Positions 54,470 through 62,572 of a DNA stretch of 64,000 nt are shown one piece after another. The notes under the pieces were generated by a model, which searched no databases, was not told where the DNA came from, and saw only the letters and a list, made by a program, of their open reading frames with translations. The number at the start of each line of letters is the position of its first letter. The stretch's first letter is position 1. The DNA is from Prevotella sp. oral taxon 475. GTDB taxonomy: Bacteria; Bacteroidota; Bacteroidia; Bacteroidales; Bacteroidaceae. Location: assembly GCF_018127805.1 (NCBI RefSeq), contig NZ_CP072334.1, positions 1,528,001-1,592,000 of the forward strand, read 5' to 3'. Position numbers and translations under genes: made by a program.

Positions 54470-55852
54470 ATGAACATGCCATTAGAATGCCGTGTAAAAG
54501 CATACATCGACCACCACCATTTGCTCGAAAAGGGCGAGAAATACCTCGTGGCCCTGTCGGGCGGAGCCGATAGTGTGGCGTTGCTATTGCTGCTTTCGCG
54601 CATGGGTTACGATGTGGAGGCGGTGCATTGCAACTTCAACCTACGTGGGAATGAGGCCCAACGGGATGAGGATTTCTGTCAGCAGCTCTGCCTTCGACTG
54701 GACATGGTGCTGCATCGGGCCCATTTCGACACACGTTCTTACGCCTCACTGCACAAAGTGAGCATCGAGATGGCAGCACGAGAACTGCGTTATGCCTACT
54801 TCGAAAGTCTGCGACGCGACCTTGATAGGACCGGCATCTGCGTGGCACATCACAACGACGACAATGTGGAAACGGTGCTCATCAACCTGATTCGAGGGAC
54901 GGGCCTGCACGGTCTTACGGGGATGTCGCCCCGCAACGGACATATCCTGCGCCCGCTTCTCTGTGTCGATAGGCAAGATATCGTCCGCTATCTGCAACGA
55001 ATGGAACAACCCTACGTCACCGACAGTTCCAACCTGACGAACGATGTGGTGCGAAACAAATTGCGGCTTGATGTCATCCCGCTGCTCAAAGAAATCAATC
55101 CGGCGGTGGTGGGCAATATTTCGAAAACCATTCACCGGTTGGATGAGGCTTCGAAGATGCTCGACAACGCTCTCGACACTGCAATTCAGAAGGTCGTTCT
55201 TCACCGTGAAAAGAACGAAGACAAGTTCCCAACTTCTTTGTCTCTCTCTATCGAAGCTTTGCAACGCACGCCTTCGCCTGAGTATACGCTGTTTCATCTC
55301 ATCAAAGATTTTGGATTCACGCCGGCACAAATCGAACAGATCGCCACGAATCGAGACCTGCAAACGGGCAGACGGTGGACATCGGCCACGCACACGCTGG
55401 TCATCGACCGAGGAAAACTGCTCCTCCGCCCCACTCTATCTCAGGAAGAACAGAGCCGCGAGATGCGAATCCCCGAAGAGGGGACGTATGTTTTCAAACC
55501 GAACGAGCGATTTTACGTAACATCGGGCACAGCATCGCCAACGTTTCAACCAAGCAAGGAGCCTTGTCTTGTCCACTTAGATAAGGAGAAAGTGCGCTTT
55601 CCGCTCACGGTTCGACATCTGCGCGAGGGCGACCGGTTCGTTCCTTTCGGTATGAAAGGGTCGATGCTCGTGAGCGATTACCTCACCAACGGCAAACGCT
55701 CGTTTTTCGACCGCCAGTGCCAGCTCGTCTTAACCGATGCCGACGGCTGCATCCTCTGGCTCGTCGGCCAGCGCACCGACAACCGATTCCGCATCGATAC
55801 CACCACCACTACTTATCTTCAAATCGCCTTCGAGAGGCGAGAAGAAGGTTGA
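54470..55852 (+). CDS. tilS: tRNA(Ile)-lysidine synthase
   Basis: TilS (460 aa) modifies C34 of tRNA-Ile(CAU) to lysidine. The ATP-pyrophosphatase loop VALSGGADSVALLLLLSRMG is at ~25-44, then VHCNFNLRGNEAQRDEDF, HNDDNVETVLINLIRGTGLHGLTGM and RPLLCVDRQDI. The C-terminal domain has LREGDRFVPFGMKGSMLVSDYLTN. The preceding 34 bp carry TTGAGAGTTGACCATTGGGA, an intergenic word like the one before the DUF5686 gene. MNMPLEC at 54470 or MPLEC at 54476 are both possible starts. Confidence 0.93.
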   Translation: MNMPLECRVKAYIDHHHLLEKGEKYLVALSGGADSVALLLLLSRMGYDVEAVHCNFNLRGNEAQRDEDFCQQLCLRLDMVLHRAHFDTRSYASLHKVSIEMAARELRYAYFESLRRDLDRTGICVAHHNDDNVETVLINLIRGTGLHGLTGMSPRNGHILRPLLCVDRQDIVRYLQRMEQPYVTDSSNLTNDVVRNKLRLDVIPLLKEINPAVVGNISKTIHRLDEASKMLDNALDTAIQKVVLHREKNEDKFPTSLSLSIEALQRTPSPEYTLFHLIKDFGFTPAQIEQIATNRDLQTGRRWTSATHTLVIDRGKLLLRPTLSQEEQSREMRIPEEGTYVFKPNERFYVTSGTASPTFQPSKEPCLVHLDKEKVRFPLTVRHLREGDRFVPFGMKGSMLVSDYLTNGKRSFFDRQCQLVLTDADGCILWLVGQRTDNRFRIDTTTTTYLQIAFERREEG

Positions 55853-55946
55853 CCGATCGTTGCAAAAAACAAAAAAAACAAGATTGAAATACTTCGGAAA
55901 ACACGCAAAAGCCCCATGATACATAAGGAAGGCGTTTCCCGTTGAC

Positions 55947-57071
55947 TTAGATTTTGATGATTTTCCGTCGCAGTTGCTGCGCTCGTTTGTCGGCCAACGC
56001 CGGGACAGGCATAAAACCTTCGGTGAGACGGAGGAAGTGTTGCAGAACGTATTCGATGCGTCGGAAGAACGGAAGCAGACCTGCGCCTCGAAGTTGGGAA
56101 ACGAAAAGAGCTTCATCGAAAGGTTCTAACCGAAGTTTGCAATAAAGATCGACAAGATGAACCAGCGGGAGCTGATGATCTTTTTCTTCCTGATAAAGAT
56201 GGAACACCATATAACACAACTTCCGAACGGTTTCGTCTGAACAGGCTGCGAGCCGTCGAACCTTGTTGTTGAGCATACCCGAGACATGGGTAGGAGGCTC
56301 CGTTGAGAGGTGATTCAGGGGTTCATCGCCGGTGCGAAACGATTCGAAAGCGGCCCAATCGACATGCGGTGCGGGCAGAGACAGTTGCTTCAGTCCGGCA
56401 TAAAGTCCCTCGAGCACTTGTTCCTGCTGGGCGTACATCAGGACATACCGCCAAGGTGTTTGGTCAAACTGTGATTCCAACTGTGGTTGCAGTTCCAAAT
56501 CGGAGAACCATTCAGGGTCGACACCGGCCAGAAGCAGGTCGCCAATGAGCCGTTCGTCGGCCTCGGAGAGCATCGAAGCCGGTCTCGTGTCGAGCACTTT
56601 GTGATAAAGTCGTTCCCACTGTGCAGCCACCGCCCGTTCGTCCACAGCATTGCTCAGAAGAGGATTGTCGATTCGCTCACAAGCATCGTTCCATCTTCGT
56701 GCGCGAAAGAGGCTCTGTTCCAACTCGCCACAGACATGAACAGCGGTCGACCGGCACACCATTCGCCGCACACGCTTCCCAAGTAGAAGTCTACAAGCAG
56801 GATTCAATCTCCGGATATACCACGGAGTGAGTGTTCCCCAAAGGCTCAACAGCACGGGAATGTTTCGTTCCTCAGCCTGCTTTTGCAACCAAATGGTTCG
56901 CGCGTCCCAGCATCCGACGAGGTGTATCAGGGCATATTTCGAACGGTCGAGGTCGACCTTCGATGCAAATGGGGTACAACCAACCTGACCTGCCATCAGT
57001 GCATAGAGGCTTTGCAGATGCTGACGGTCGGCATCTGGAATGTCACGCGAGAAGTAGGTCAAAACATTCAT
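55947..57071 (-). CDS. Uncharacterised protein with glycosyltransferase-like N-terminus
   Basis: I do not recognise this 374-aa protein. The first 100 residues alternate like a Rossmann fold of GT4-type glycosyltransferases (ALIHLVGCWDARTIWLQKQAEERNIPVLLSLWGTLTPWYI), with a region like VRRMVCRSTAVHVCGELEQ. After that it is helical and no donor-site E-x7-E motif is seen, so it may be non-catalytic or unrelated. No signal peptide or membrane helix is visible. It is the last gene of the minus-strand block that begins at ftsE, but a 468-bp repeat array separates it from GT2. Confidence 0.6.
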   Translation of the reverse strand: MNVLTYFSRDIPDADRQHLQSLYALMAGQVGCTPFASKVDLDRSKYALIHLVGCWDARTIWLQKQAEERNIPVLLSLWGTLTPWYIRRLNPACRLLLGKRVRRMVCRSTAVHVCGELEQSLFRARRWNDACERIDNPLLSNAVDERAVAAQWERLYHKVLDTRPASMLSEADERLIGDLLLAGVDPEWFSDLELQPQLESQFDQTPWRYVLMYAQQEQVLEGLYAGLKQLSLPAPHVDWAAFESFRTGDEPLNHLSTEPPTHVSGMLNNKVRRLAACSDETVRKLCYMVFHLYQEEKDHQLPLVHLVDLYCKLRLEPFDEALFVSQLRGAGLLPFFRRIEYVLQHFLRLTEGFMPVPALADKRAQQLRRKIIKI

Positions 57072-57106
57072 TTTTCTAAAGAGAATGGAACTGCTGAATC
57101 AATTTT

Positions 57107-57541
57107 CAAGCTTTCCAAGTAGTTGGAAGCTTTGTTTTGCTCATTTTTGAGCTTTCCAAGTAGTTGGAAGCTTCGTTTTTTTCATTTTCGAGCTTTCCAA
57201 GTAGTTGGAAGCTTCGTTTTTTTCATTTTCGAGCTTTCCAAGTAGTTGGAAGACTCGTTTTTCTCATTTTTGAGCTTTCCGAGTAGTTGGAAGCTTTGTT
57301 TTGCTCATTTTTGAGCTTTCCGAGTAGTCGGAAGCCTTGTTTTGCTCATTTTTGAGTCATCCAAGTAGTTGGAAGCTTCGTTTTGCTCATTTTTGAGCCT
57401 TCCGAGTAGTCGGAAGCTTCGTTTTGCTCATTTTTAAGCTTTCCGAGTAGTCAGAAGCCTTGTTTTGCTCATTTTTGAGTCATCCGAGTAGTCGGAAGCC
57501 TTGTTTTTCTCATTTTCGAGCCATCCGAGTAGTCGGAAGCT
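57107..57541 (+). repeat. Tandem array, 11 copies of an exact 41-bp palindrome-plus-linker unit
   Basis: Palindrome cores start at 57115, 57156, 57197, 57238, 57279, 57320, 57361, 57402, 57443, 57484 and 57525, every step 41 bp. The core is CCAAGTAGTTGG in five copies, CCGAGTAGTCGG in four, and mixed in two (CCGAGTAGTTGG, CCGAGTAGTCAG). The linker GCTCATTTTTGAG and its variants is the reverse complement of the linker in the array at 14.8-15.0 kb. The array fills the gap between two minus-strand genes and ends next to the GT2 stop codon. Confidence 0.92.
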
Positions 57542-58733
57542 ATAGGCGATGACTGGTGAAGTCGAGTTTGTCGGCCCGGAGGTAGCGTAGGTAGGAAACG
57601 AACTGACGCAGACAATCGGTGAGCGCAAAAGGAAGAATGTGCCAGGCGGAGAGGTCTTCATCGAACGTGCGTAGCGTCTTTCGAGCTGAGATCATCGGGG
57701 CCAAGAGCGTAACGAGGAGGGCCAGCGAGGCTGCACCGGTCAGAATCCACTGCTCCGTATAGAGGCTCAAGGCCAGAGCGATGGCCGAAGAGAGCAGGTT
57801 GAAACGAAGGAGAATGTGGTCGGCATTGTGCCGTAGGCGAAACCATCGGCCATGCTTCAATTCTCGGCGCAGAGCCCAAAAAGAGAGATGTGCATTGCGC
57901 CAGTCTTTCGACGAGGGTGCGTCTATCTCAAGCCAAGCCTCGGGCTGCACCACTAAGGCTGCCGAACCGAACACACTATACTTGTTGGCCAGGAAGTCGT
58001 ACTCGCCATAGAGCAGATGAAGACTCCCGCTGAATCCGTCGGCCTCCATGAAACGACTCTTTCGCAGGGCCATACAGGGACCGAGACTGCGGTAGACACG
58101 TCCGCGAAACAGTCCGGCCATGAGATAGTTCGAACGTATGAGCTGCTCCAATCGGTAGCCTCTCGGTGCCTCCGGCGAGAAACGTGCGTAGCACATCGCC
58201 ACTTCTACATCGCCCGTGAGACGAGCGGAGAGAGCCCGCAGCCAAAGATGGGAGAGCGGCCGGCAGGTCGGTTCGAGAACGATGAGCCACTCTGTCTGCA
58301 CAGCCTTAATGCCAATGGTGACGGCAAGCTTCTTGCGACTCATGTAACGCGAGGACGTTGGAATGAAGGTGCGGTAGATTCGACTGTCGCGCCCTCTGCC
58401 ATCGACCAGTTCTTCCACACGGGCATTGTCTTTATCGGCTACGAGAATGATGCGGATGTCGGCCGGATAATCCTGCGAGAGCAATCGATCGAGCAGGTCG
58501 TCGAGCCGCGGAGCATCGCCCAAAATAGGGATGACGATGGAGAGAGGCGGACAATCTTCCGCATCGTCGGACTGAAATGGCGTGACCAGCTCTCGAACCT
58601 TACTGGCGCGGGCAAAGGGATTGCAAAAACAACCCACAAGGGCAAACAGCAGAAGAACGACACAGCCTGCAAGAGTAATGGGGTCGATGGGAATAGGAAA
58701 CACGATGGATGTGGAATTAATGTTGGAAATCAA
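57540..58733 (-). CDS. Family 2 glycosyltransferase, membrane-bound
   Basis: This inner-membrane glycosyltransferase of 397 aa has an N-terminal helix (LAGCVVLLLFALVGCFC), a GT-A domain (LSIVIPILGDAPRLDDLLDRLLSQDYP, IRIILVADKDN, YMSRKKLAVTIGIKAVQTEWLIVLEPTCRPLS), and two or three C-terminal helices around SSAIALALSLYTEQWILTGAASLALLVTLLAPM. The usual DxD is replaced by LEPTC, and the acceptor and donor are unknown. Its start overlaps the lysA stop by 17 bp, so it is translated in the same operon. Confidence 0.82.
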   Translation of the reverse strand: MISNINSTSIVFPIPIDPITLAGCVVLLLFALVGCFCNPFARASKVRELVTPFQSDDAEDCPPLSIVIPILGDAPRLDDLLDRLLSQDYPADIRIILVADKDNARVEELVDGRGRDSRIYRTFIPTSSRYMSRKKLAVTIGIKAVQTEWLIVLEPTCRPLSHLWLRALSARLTGDVEVAMCYARFSPEAPRGYRLEQLIRSNYLMAGLFRGRVYRSLGPCMALRKSRFMEADGFSGSLHLLYGEYDFLANKYSVFGSAALVVQPEAWLEIDAPSSKDWRNAHLSFWALRRELKHGRWFRLRHNADHILLRFNLLSSAIALALSLYTEQWILTGAASLALLVTLLAPMISARKTLRTFDEDLSAWHILPFALTDCLRQFVSYLRYLRADKLDFTSHRL

Positions 58734-59892
58734 AACTGAAATAGCTTGCCGGCAGACGACGACAGTTGTATTGCGAGGCCATCGCTTCGCCGTAAGCTCC
58801 GGAAGAGAGGAGGGCTATGAGGTCGGAACGGTGACTCTCGGGCAACAGAACAGACTGGGCGAAGACGTCGCTCGACTCGCAAATCGGACCGACTACGTCG
58901 TATTCCTCCTCCCCGCTTCTTGCTTCCTCCCGGGCCGAAAGGTTCTCCATCCGATGCCGAGCATGATAGAGCGCAGGGCGGAGCAGGTCGGTCATACCGG
59001 CATCGAGAATCAAAAAACGCTTCTCCACGCCCACCTTTATATATAATACGCGCGAGATCAGCGCACCGCATTGCCCTACGACAGCGCGTCCCAACTCGAA
59101 ATGCACCTGCTGGCCTTCGCGCAGACGCAGACATTGGGCGTAGGTGTCGAAGTAGACTTTGAAAGATGGCACGACATGGGCCTGCGGATCTTCGTAGTCG
59201 ATGCCCAATCCTCCACCCACATTGATGTGTTGCGGCACGATGCCTTGAGCTTCAAGGCGATCCTGCAGGTGATTGATTCGGAAGCAAAGACGCTTGAAAT
59301 CGTCCATCTCGAGAATCTGCGAGCCGATGTGAAAATGAAGTCCGATGAAACGAATGCTGGGCAGACACATGGCCAAATGGATGACAGACTCAAGGTCGGT
59401 CATGGCAATGCCAAACTTGTTTTCAGCCTTTCCCGTGGTAATCTTTTCATGCGTGTGTGCTCCCACTTCGGGATTGATGCGGAAACACACCTGCGCTGTC
59501 TTCCCCATTTGCTCTGCCAGCAGATTGATCACCTCCAATTCCTCCCTACTTTCTACGTTGAAACAAAAGATGTCATTGCGCAAAGCCAGTTCGATTTCCC
59601 AATCGCTCTTCCCCACTCCGGCAAACACGATTCCATCGGCCTTGAATCCGGCCTGCAAGGCGGCCTCGATTTCTCCGCCACTCACACAGTCGGCCCCGAG
59701 TCCGGCTTGCCTAATGCGTTGCAGAATCCGCGGGTTAGCATTCGCCTTCACCGCATAATGCACCGAAAAACCAGCGTGTGCGGCTGCTTCTCTCTGCAAT
59801 TGGTGCAACGTCTGGTCGAGCACGTCTATGTCGTAATAATAAAATGGCGTGGGTATATCCTTCAAACAATCGAGGGGAAAATCTATCTTCAT
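58717..59892 (-). CDS. lysA: Diaminopimelate decarboxylase
   Basis: LysA (391 aa) makes L-lysine from meso-diaminopimelate with PLP. The fold III barrel has the PLP lysine in FSVHYAVKANANPRIL, then GADCVSGGEIEAAL, HFHIGSQI, NVGGGLGIDYEDP, the phosphate loop, and C-terminal VGPICESSDVFAQSVLLPE with the catalytic Cys and Glu. The later GAYGEAMASQYNCRRLPA is also typical. It follows lysC by 63 bp. Confidence 0.95.
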   Translation of the reverse strand: MKIDFPLDCLKDIPTPFYYYDIDVLDQTLHQLQREAAAHAGFSVHYAVKANANPRILQRIRQAGLGADCVSGGEIEAALQAGFKADGIVFAGVGKSDWEIELALRNDIFCFNVESREELEVINLLAEQMGKTAQVCFRINPEVGAHTHEKITTGKAENKFGIAMTDLESVIHLAMCLPSIRFIGLHFHIGSQILEMDDFKRLCFRINHLQDRLEAQGIVPQHINVGGGLGIDYEDPQAHVVPSFKVYFDTYAQCLRLREGQQVHFELGRAVVGQCGALISRVLYIKVGVEKRFLILDAGMTDLLRPALYHARHRMENLSAREEARSGEEEYDVVGPICESSDVFAQSVLLPESHRSDLIALLSSGAYGEAMASQYNCRRLPASYFSFDFQH

Positions 59893-59955
59893 GAGTTGGC
59901 CGAACCTATATCAGTCGGCGGACAAGAAGAGAAAGCCCGTCTTGTCCGCCGTTTT

Positions 59956-61284
59956 TCATTTGTGTTCATGTTCAAACAGCACGTCGCTCAGGCTCTGCAA
60001 AGCGCGTTGCTTGTCTTCCTTGCGGATGAGAAACGAGATATTGTAGTTGGAACCACCATAAGAAATCATTCTTACCGGAATGCTTTTCATCGCATCCAAG
60101 GCCCATGTCTCGAAGCCTACATTGTTCCAATCTAAGTCTCCCACAACGCAGACAATGCACATATCGGCATCTACGCTGACGGTTCCATACTTCTTCAGTT
60201 CGTCTACAATCTCACCCACGTGCGAATCGTTGTCGATGCTCATCGACACGCCTACCTCCGAGGTGGCAATCATGTCGATCGGCGTTTGATAACTCTCGAA
60301 TATTTCGAACACCTTTCTCAAAAATCCCGTTGCCAACAACATTCTGCTGGATTTGATTTTGATGGCCGTGATGTTGTCTTTCGCAGCAATTGCCTTGATT
60401 CTCCCATGTTCGATTTCGTTGTCGATGAGCGTTCCCTCGGCCTGCGGGTCCATTGTGTTTTTGAGACGGACGGGAATTCCGGCATATTTAGCGGGTTGCA
60501 CACAGGTGGGATGCAAGATTTTCGCACCGAAATAGGCCAGTTCGGCAGCCTCCTCGAAATTCAATTGTCGCACGGCTTCGGTTTTTTCCACCACACGCGG
60601 ATCGTTGTTGTGCATGCCATCTATGTCTGTCCAAATCTGAATTTCCTCTGCGGGAAGGGCCGCACCAATGAGCGAGGCCGTATAATCAGACCCACCGCGT
60701 TGCAGATTGTCTATTTCGCCATACGCATTGCGGCAAATGAACCCCTGAGTGATATAGATTTGCTGTCCGGAATGCGCTTCCATCAGATGGGAAAGATGTT
60801 CGCGGATGAAAGAGAGGTCGGGTTCGGAATTCTTATCGGTGCGCATGAAGTCGAGCGCGTCGAGCAACACCGCCTTCACACCCTGCTCTTGCAGATAGTT
60901 CACCATCATACGGGTACTGATCACCTCACCCTGGGCCACAATGGTCTTCTCTTCGAAACTCGTGAAGAGATCTTTGGTGAACGACCGCAAAAAGTTGAAC
61001 TCTTCAGCGAGAAACTCTCGAGTTTTCGCCTGCCACTCATCGGTAGCCAACAGTTCGCCCACATGTTGCATGTATTTCTTTTCGAGCTGATTGATCACTT
61101 CGTTGGCACCTTCTGGATTCTTCTTATACAAATAGTCGGACACCTCTACCAGCGAATTGGTTGTGCCCGACATGGCCGAAAGAACCACAAAAGTGGGCTT
61201 TCCCGACGCTGTGACGAGCGAGGCAACATTCTTCATTCGTTCGGGCGAACCTACTGAAGTGCCTCCGAATTTCATTACTTTCAT
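59956..61284 (-). CDS. lysC: Aspartokinase
   Basis: The monofunctional aspartokinase (442 aa) starts the aspartate pathway to lysine, threonine and methionine. KVMKFGGTSVGSPERMKNVA is the N-terminal signature. FVVLSAMSGTTNSLVEVSDYLY, GFICRNAYGEIDNLQRGGSDYTASLIGAAL and WTDIDGMHNNDPRVV follow, and two C-terminal ACT domains (from ~300) probably sense end products. It begins 6 bp after the ftsE-like stop if MKVMKFGG is the start; ATG at 61290 is an alternative. Confidence 0.95.
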   Translation of the reverse strand: MKVMKFGGTSVGSPERMKNVASLVTASGKPTFVVLSAMSGTTNSLVEVSDYLYKKNPEGANEVINQLEKKYMQHVGELLATDEWQAKTREFLAEEFNFLRSFTKDLFTSFEEKTIVAQGEVISTRMMVNYLQEQGVKAVLLDALDFMRTDKNSEPDLSFIREHLSHLMEAHSGQQIYITQGFICRNAYGEIDNLQRGGSDYTASLIGAALPAEEIQIWTDIDGMHNNDPRVVEKTEAVRQLNFEEAAELAYFGAKILHPTCVQPAKYAGIPVRLKNTMDPQAEGTLIDNEIEHGRIKAIAAKDNITAIKIKSSRMLLATGFLRKVFEIFESYQTPIDMIATSEVGVSMSIDNDSHVGEIVDELKKYGTVSVDADMCIVCVVGDLDWNNVGFETWALDAMKSIPVRMISYGGSNYNISFLIRKEDKQRALQSLSDVLFEHEHK

Positions 61285-61290
61285 AAGCAT

Positions 61291-61998
61291 TTATCCTTCC
61301 TCCTCCAATTCTATTTTACTATATGTTGCGGTAACATCCTTCACCTGCCCGTCTGCACACTGATAGACAACGCCCGGAAAACGACTCATCAAACCGATAT
61401 TGTGCGTAGACATCACCACGGCTGTACCCGTATGGGCGATGTCGCGCAGCAAACTCACGATGTTAGCAGCCGTTTCTCCGTCTAAATTGCCGGTGGGCTC
61501 GTCGGCAAGGATGATTTTCGGCTGATTGAGCACTGCTCTCGCAATGGCGATGCGCTGTTGTTCGCCGCCCGAGAGCTCGTAGGGCATGCGGTGTTTGTGA
61601 TCCAACATCCCCACGTCGGTCAGCACTTTTTCGATACGTTCTTCTGCCTCAGCCTTGTTTTTCCAACCTGTAGACTGCAACACGAAGAGCAGATTGGCAT
61701 GCACGCTGCGGTCGTGCAGCAACTGAAAATCCTGAAAGATGATGCCCATCTCCCTTCGCAATGCAGGCACCTCTTTGCGTTTGAGGGCCTTGAGATTGCG
61801 TCCCAGCACCTCCGCCTTGTCTGCTGCGTCGTCAGCAATATCCAATTCGCAATAAGTGGTTTTGAGTAGCGAACTCTTTCCCGACCCCACCTTTCCGATG
61901 AGATAGACAAATTCGCCCTCGTCGACATGGAAATCCACGCCCTCGAGCACCACTTTATCGTCTTGACACACGGTTACATTTTTATAGTCTATCAACAT
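61291..61998 (-). CDS. FtsE-like ABC transporter ATP-binding protein
   Basis: The 235-aa ATPase belongs to the FtsE/LolD/MacB group. Walker A is LIGKVGSGKSSLLKTTY (~35), the Q-loop IIFQDFQLL, the ABC signature LSGGEQQRIAIARAVLNQPKIILADEPTGNLD, and the H-loop VVMSTHNIGL. FtsE partners FtsX in cell division, but no FtsX gene is adjacent. The frame is open to 62070, yet the -7 box at 62068-62075 lies there, so MLIDYKNVTVCQDDKVVLEG at 61998 is chosen. It is the first gene of the ftsE-lysC-lysA-GT2 block. Confidence 0.88.
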   Translation of the reverse strand: MLIDYKNVTVCQDDKVVLEGVDFHVDEGEFVYLIGKVGSGKSSLLKTTYCELDIADDAADKAEVLGRNLKALKRKEVPALRREMGIIFQDFQLLHDRSVHANLLFVLQSTGWKNKAEAEERIEKVLTDVGMLDHKHRMPYELSGGEQQRIAIARAVLNQPKIILADEPTGNLDGETAANIVSLLRDIAHTGTAVVMSTHNIGLMSRFPGVVYQCADGQVKDVTATYSKIELEEEG

Positions 61999-62067
61999 AG
62001 AACATACATTTACATTCGTTTTCCAAACCTGTTGCGCAGTCGATGTCTGCGCATTGCACATTGCCTG

Positions 62068-62075
62068 CAAAGTTA
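62068..62075 (-). promoter_or_regulatory. -7 box (TAACTTTG) for the ftsE-lysC-lysA block
   Basis: The minus strand reads CACTAACTTTGCAGGC, leaving a leader of about 65 nt before the ATG at 61998. Confidence 0.55.
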
Positions 62076-62269
62076 GTGTTTTTCTTTCGATTCCTCTCTA
62101 CAAAAGACTTACAAAATGGAATGTCTCGCCTCAGAACGCCTTTACTGCCCTTATCTCTCTCTTCTTTCCATCGACAAATGGCAAAACAGTACCCATTAAG
62201 AAGACCTCTTCAATCTTTTTCCCCACCTTTGCAATCCGTTGATATTCAACGGTTTTATCAACCACCTTT

Positions 62270-62357
62270 CAAAAGCTTAGTTTTTGCACTTCAAAAGCTA
62301 AGAAAACGCCCTGCAAAAGCTAAGAAAATGCCCTGCAAAAGCTAAGAAAATGCAACA
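62270..62357 (+). repeat. 22-bp phased array (CAAAAGCTAAG), 4 units
   Basis: CAAAAGCTTAG or CAAAAGCTAAG starts at 62270, 62292, 62314 and 62336, exactly 22 bp apart; spacers read like AAAATGCCCTG. It lies in the 574-bp gap between the divergent ftsE-like and AAA ATPase genes, upstream of both promoters. The rest of the gap shows no gene. Confidence 0.88.
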
Positions 62358-62505
62358 CAAAAAACAAGAGAATGGAAAGCCGGTGTAGAGCGTCTCCGTT
62401 TCTTTCTGTTCCGTTCTATTTTTCAAGAAAGATGTCTTGACATTTGTTTTTCCGGGTTCATACCTAAAAATAATGAGGGGTAAATACACATTTTGTAATA
62501 TAGAG

Positions 62506-62537
62506 TTTGCAAATTAGAGAATTAACCACTACCTTTG
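62506..62537 (+). promoter_or_regulatory. Promoter TTTG-N20-TACCTTTG for the AAA ATPase gene
   Basis: TTTG at 62506-62509 and TACCTTTG at 62530-62537 are exactly 20 bp apart. The ATG is at 62573. Confidence 0.78.
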
Positions 62538-62572
62538 CAACGGTTTAACAGCAAATAGAAGCAGCAATAAAG

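Noticed and set aside
57107..57541. CRISPR array
   Set aside because: Units are contiguous 41-bp repeats with diverging copies, not constant repeats with unique spacers, and no cas gene is in the window. The same holds for the arrays at 5.8, 14.8 and 43.1 kb.
59071..61257. Two long plus-strand open frames (59071-60135 and 60220-61257)
   Set aside because: They lie antisense to lysA and lysC, which are certain by motif.
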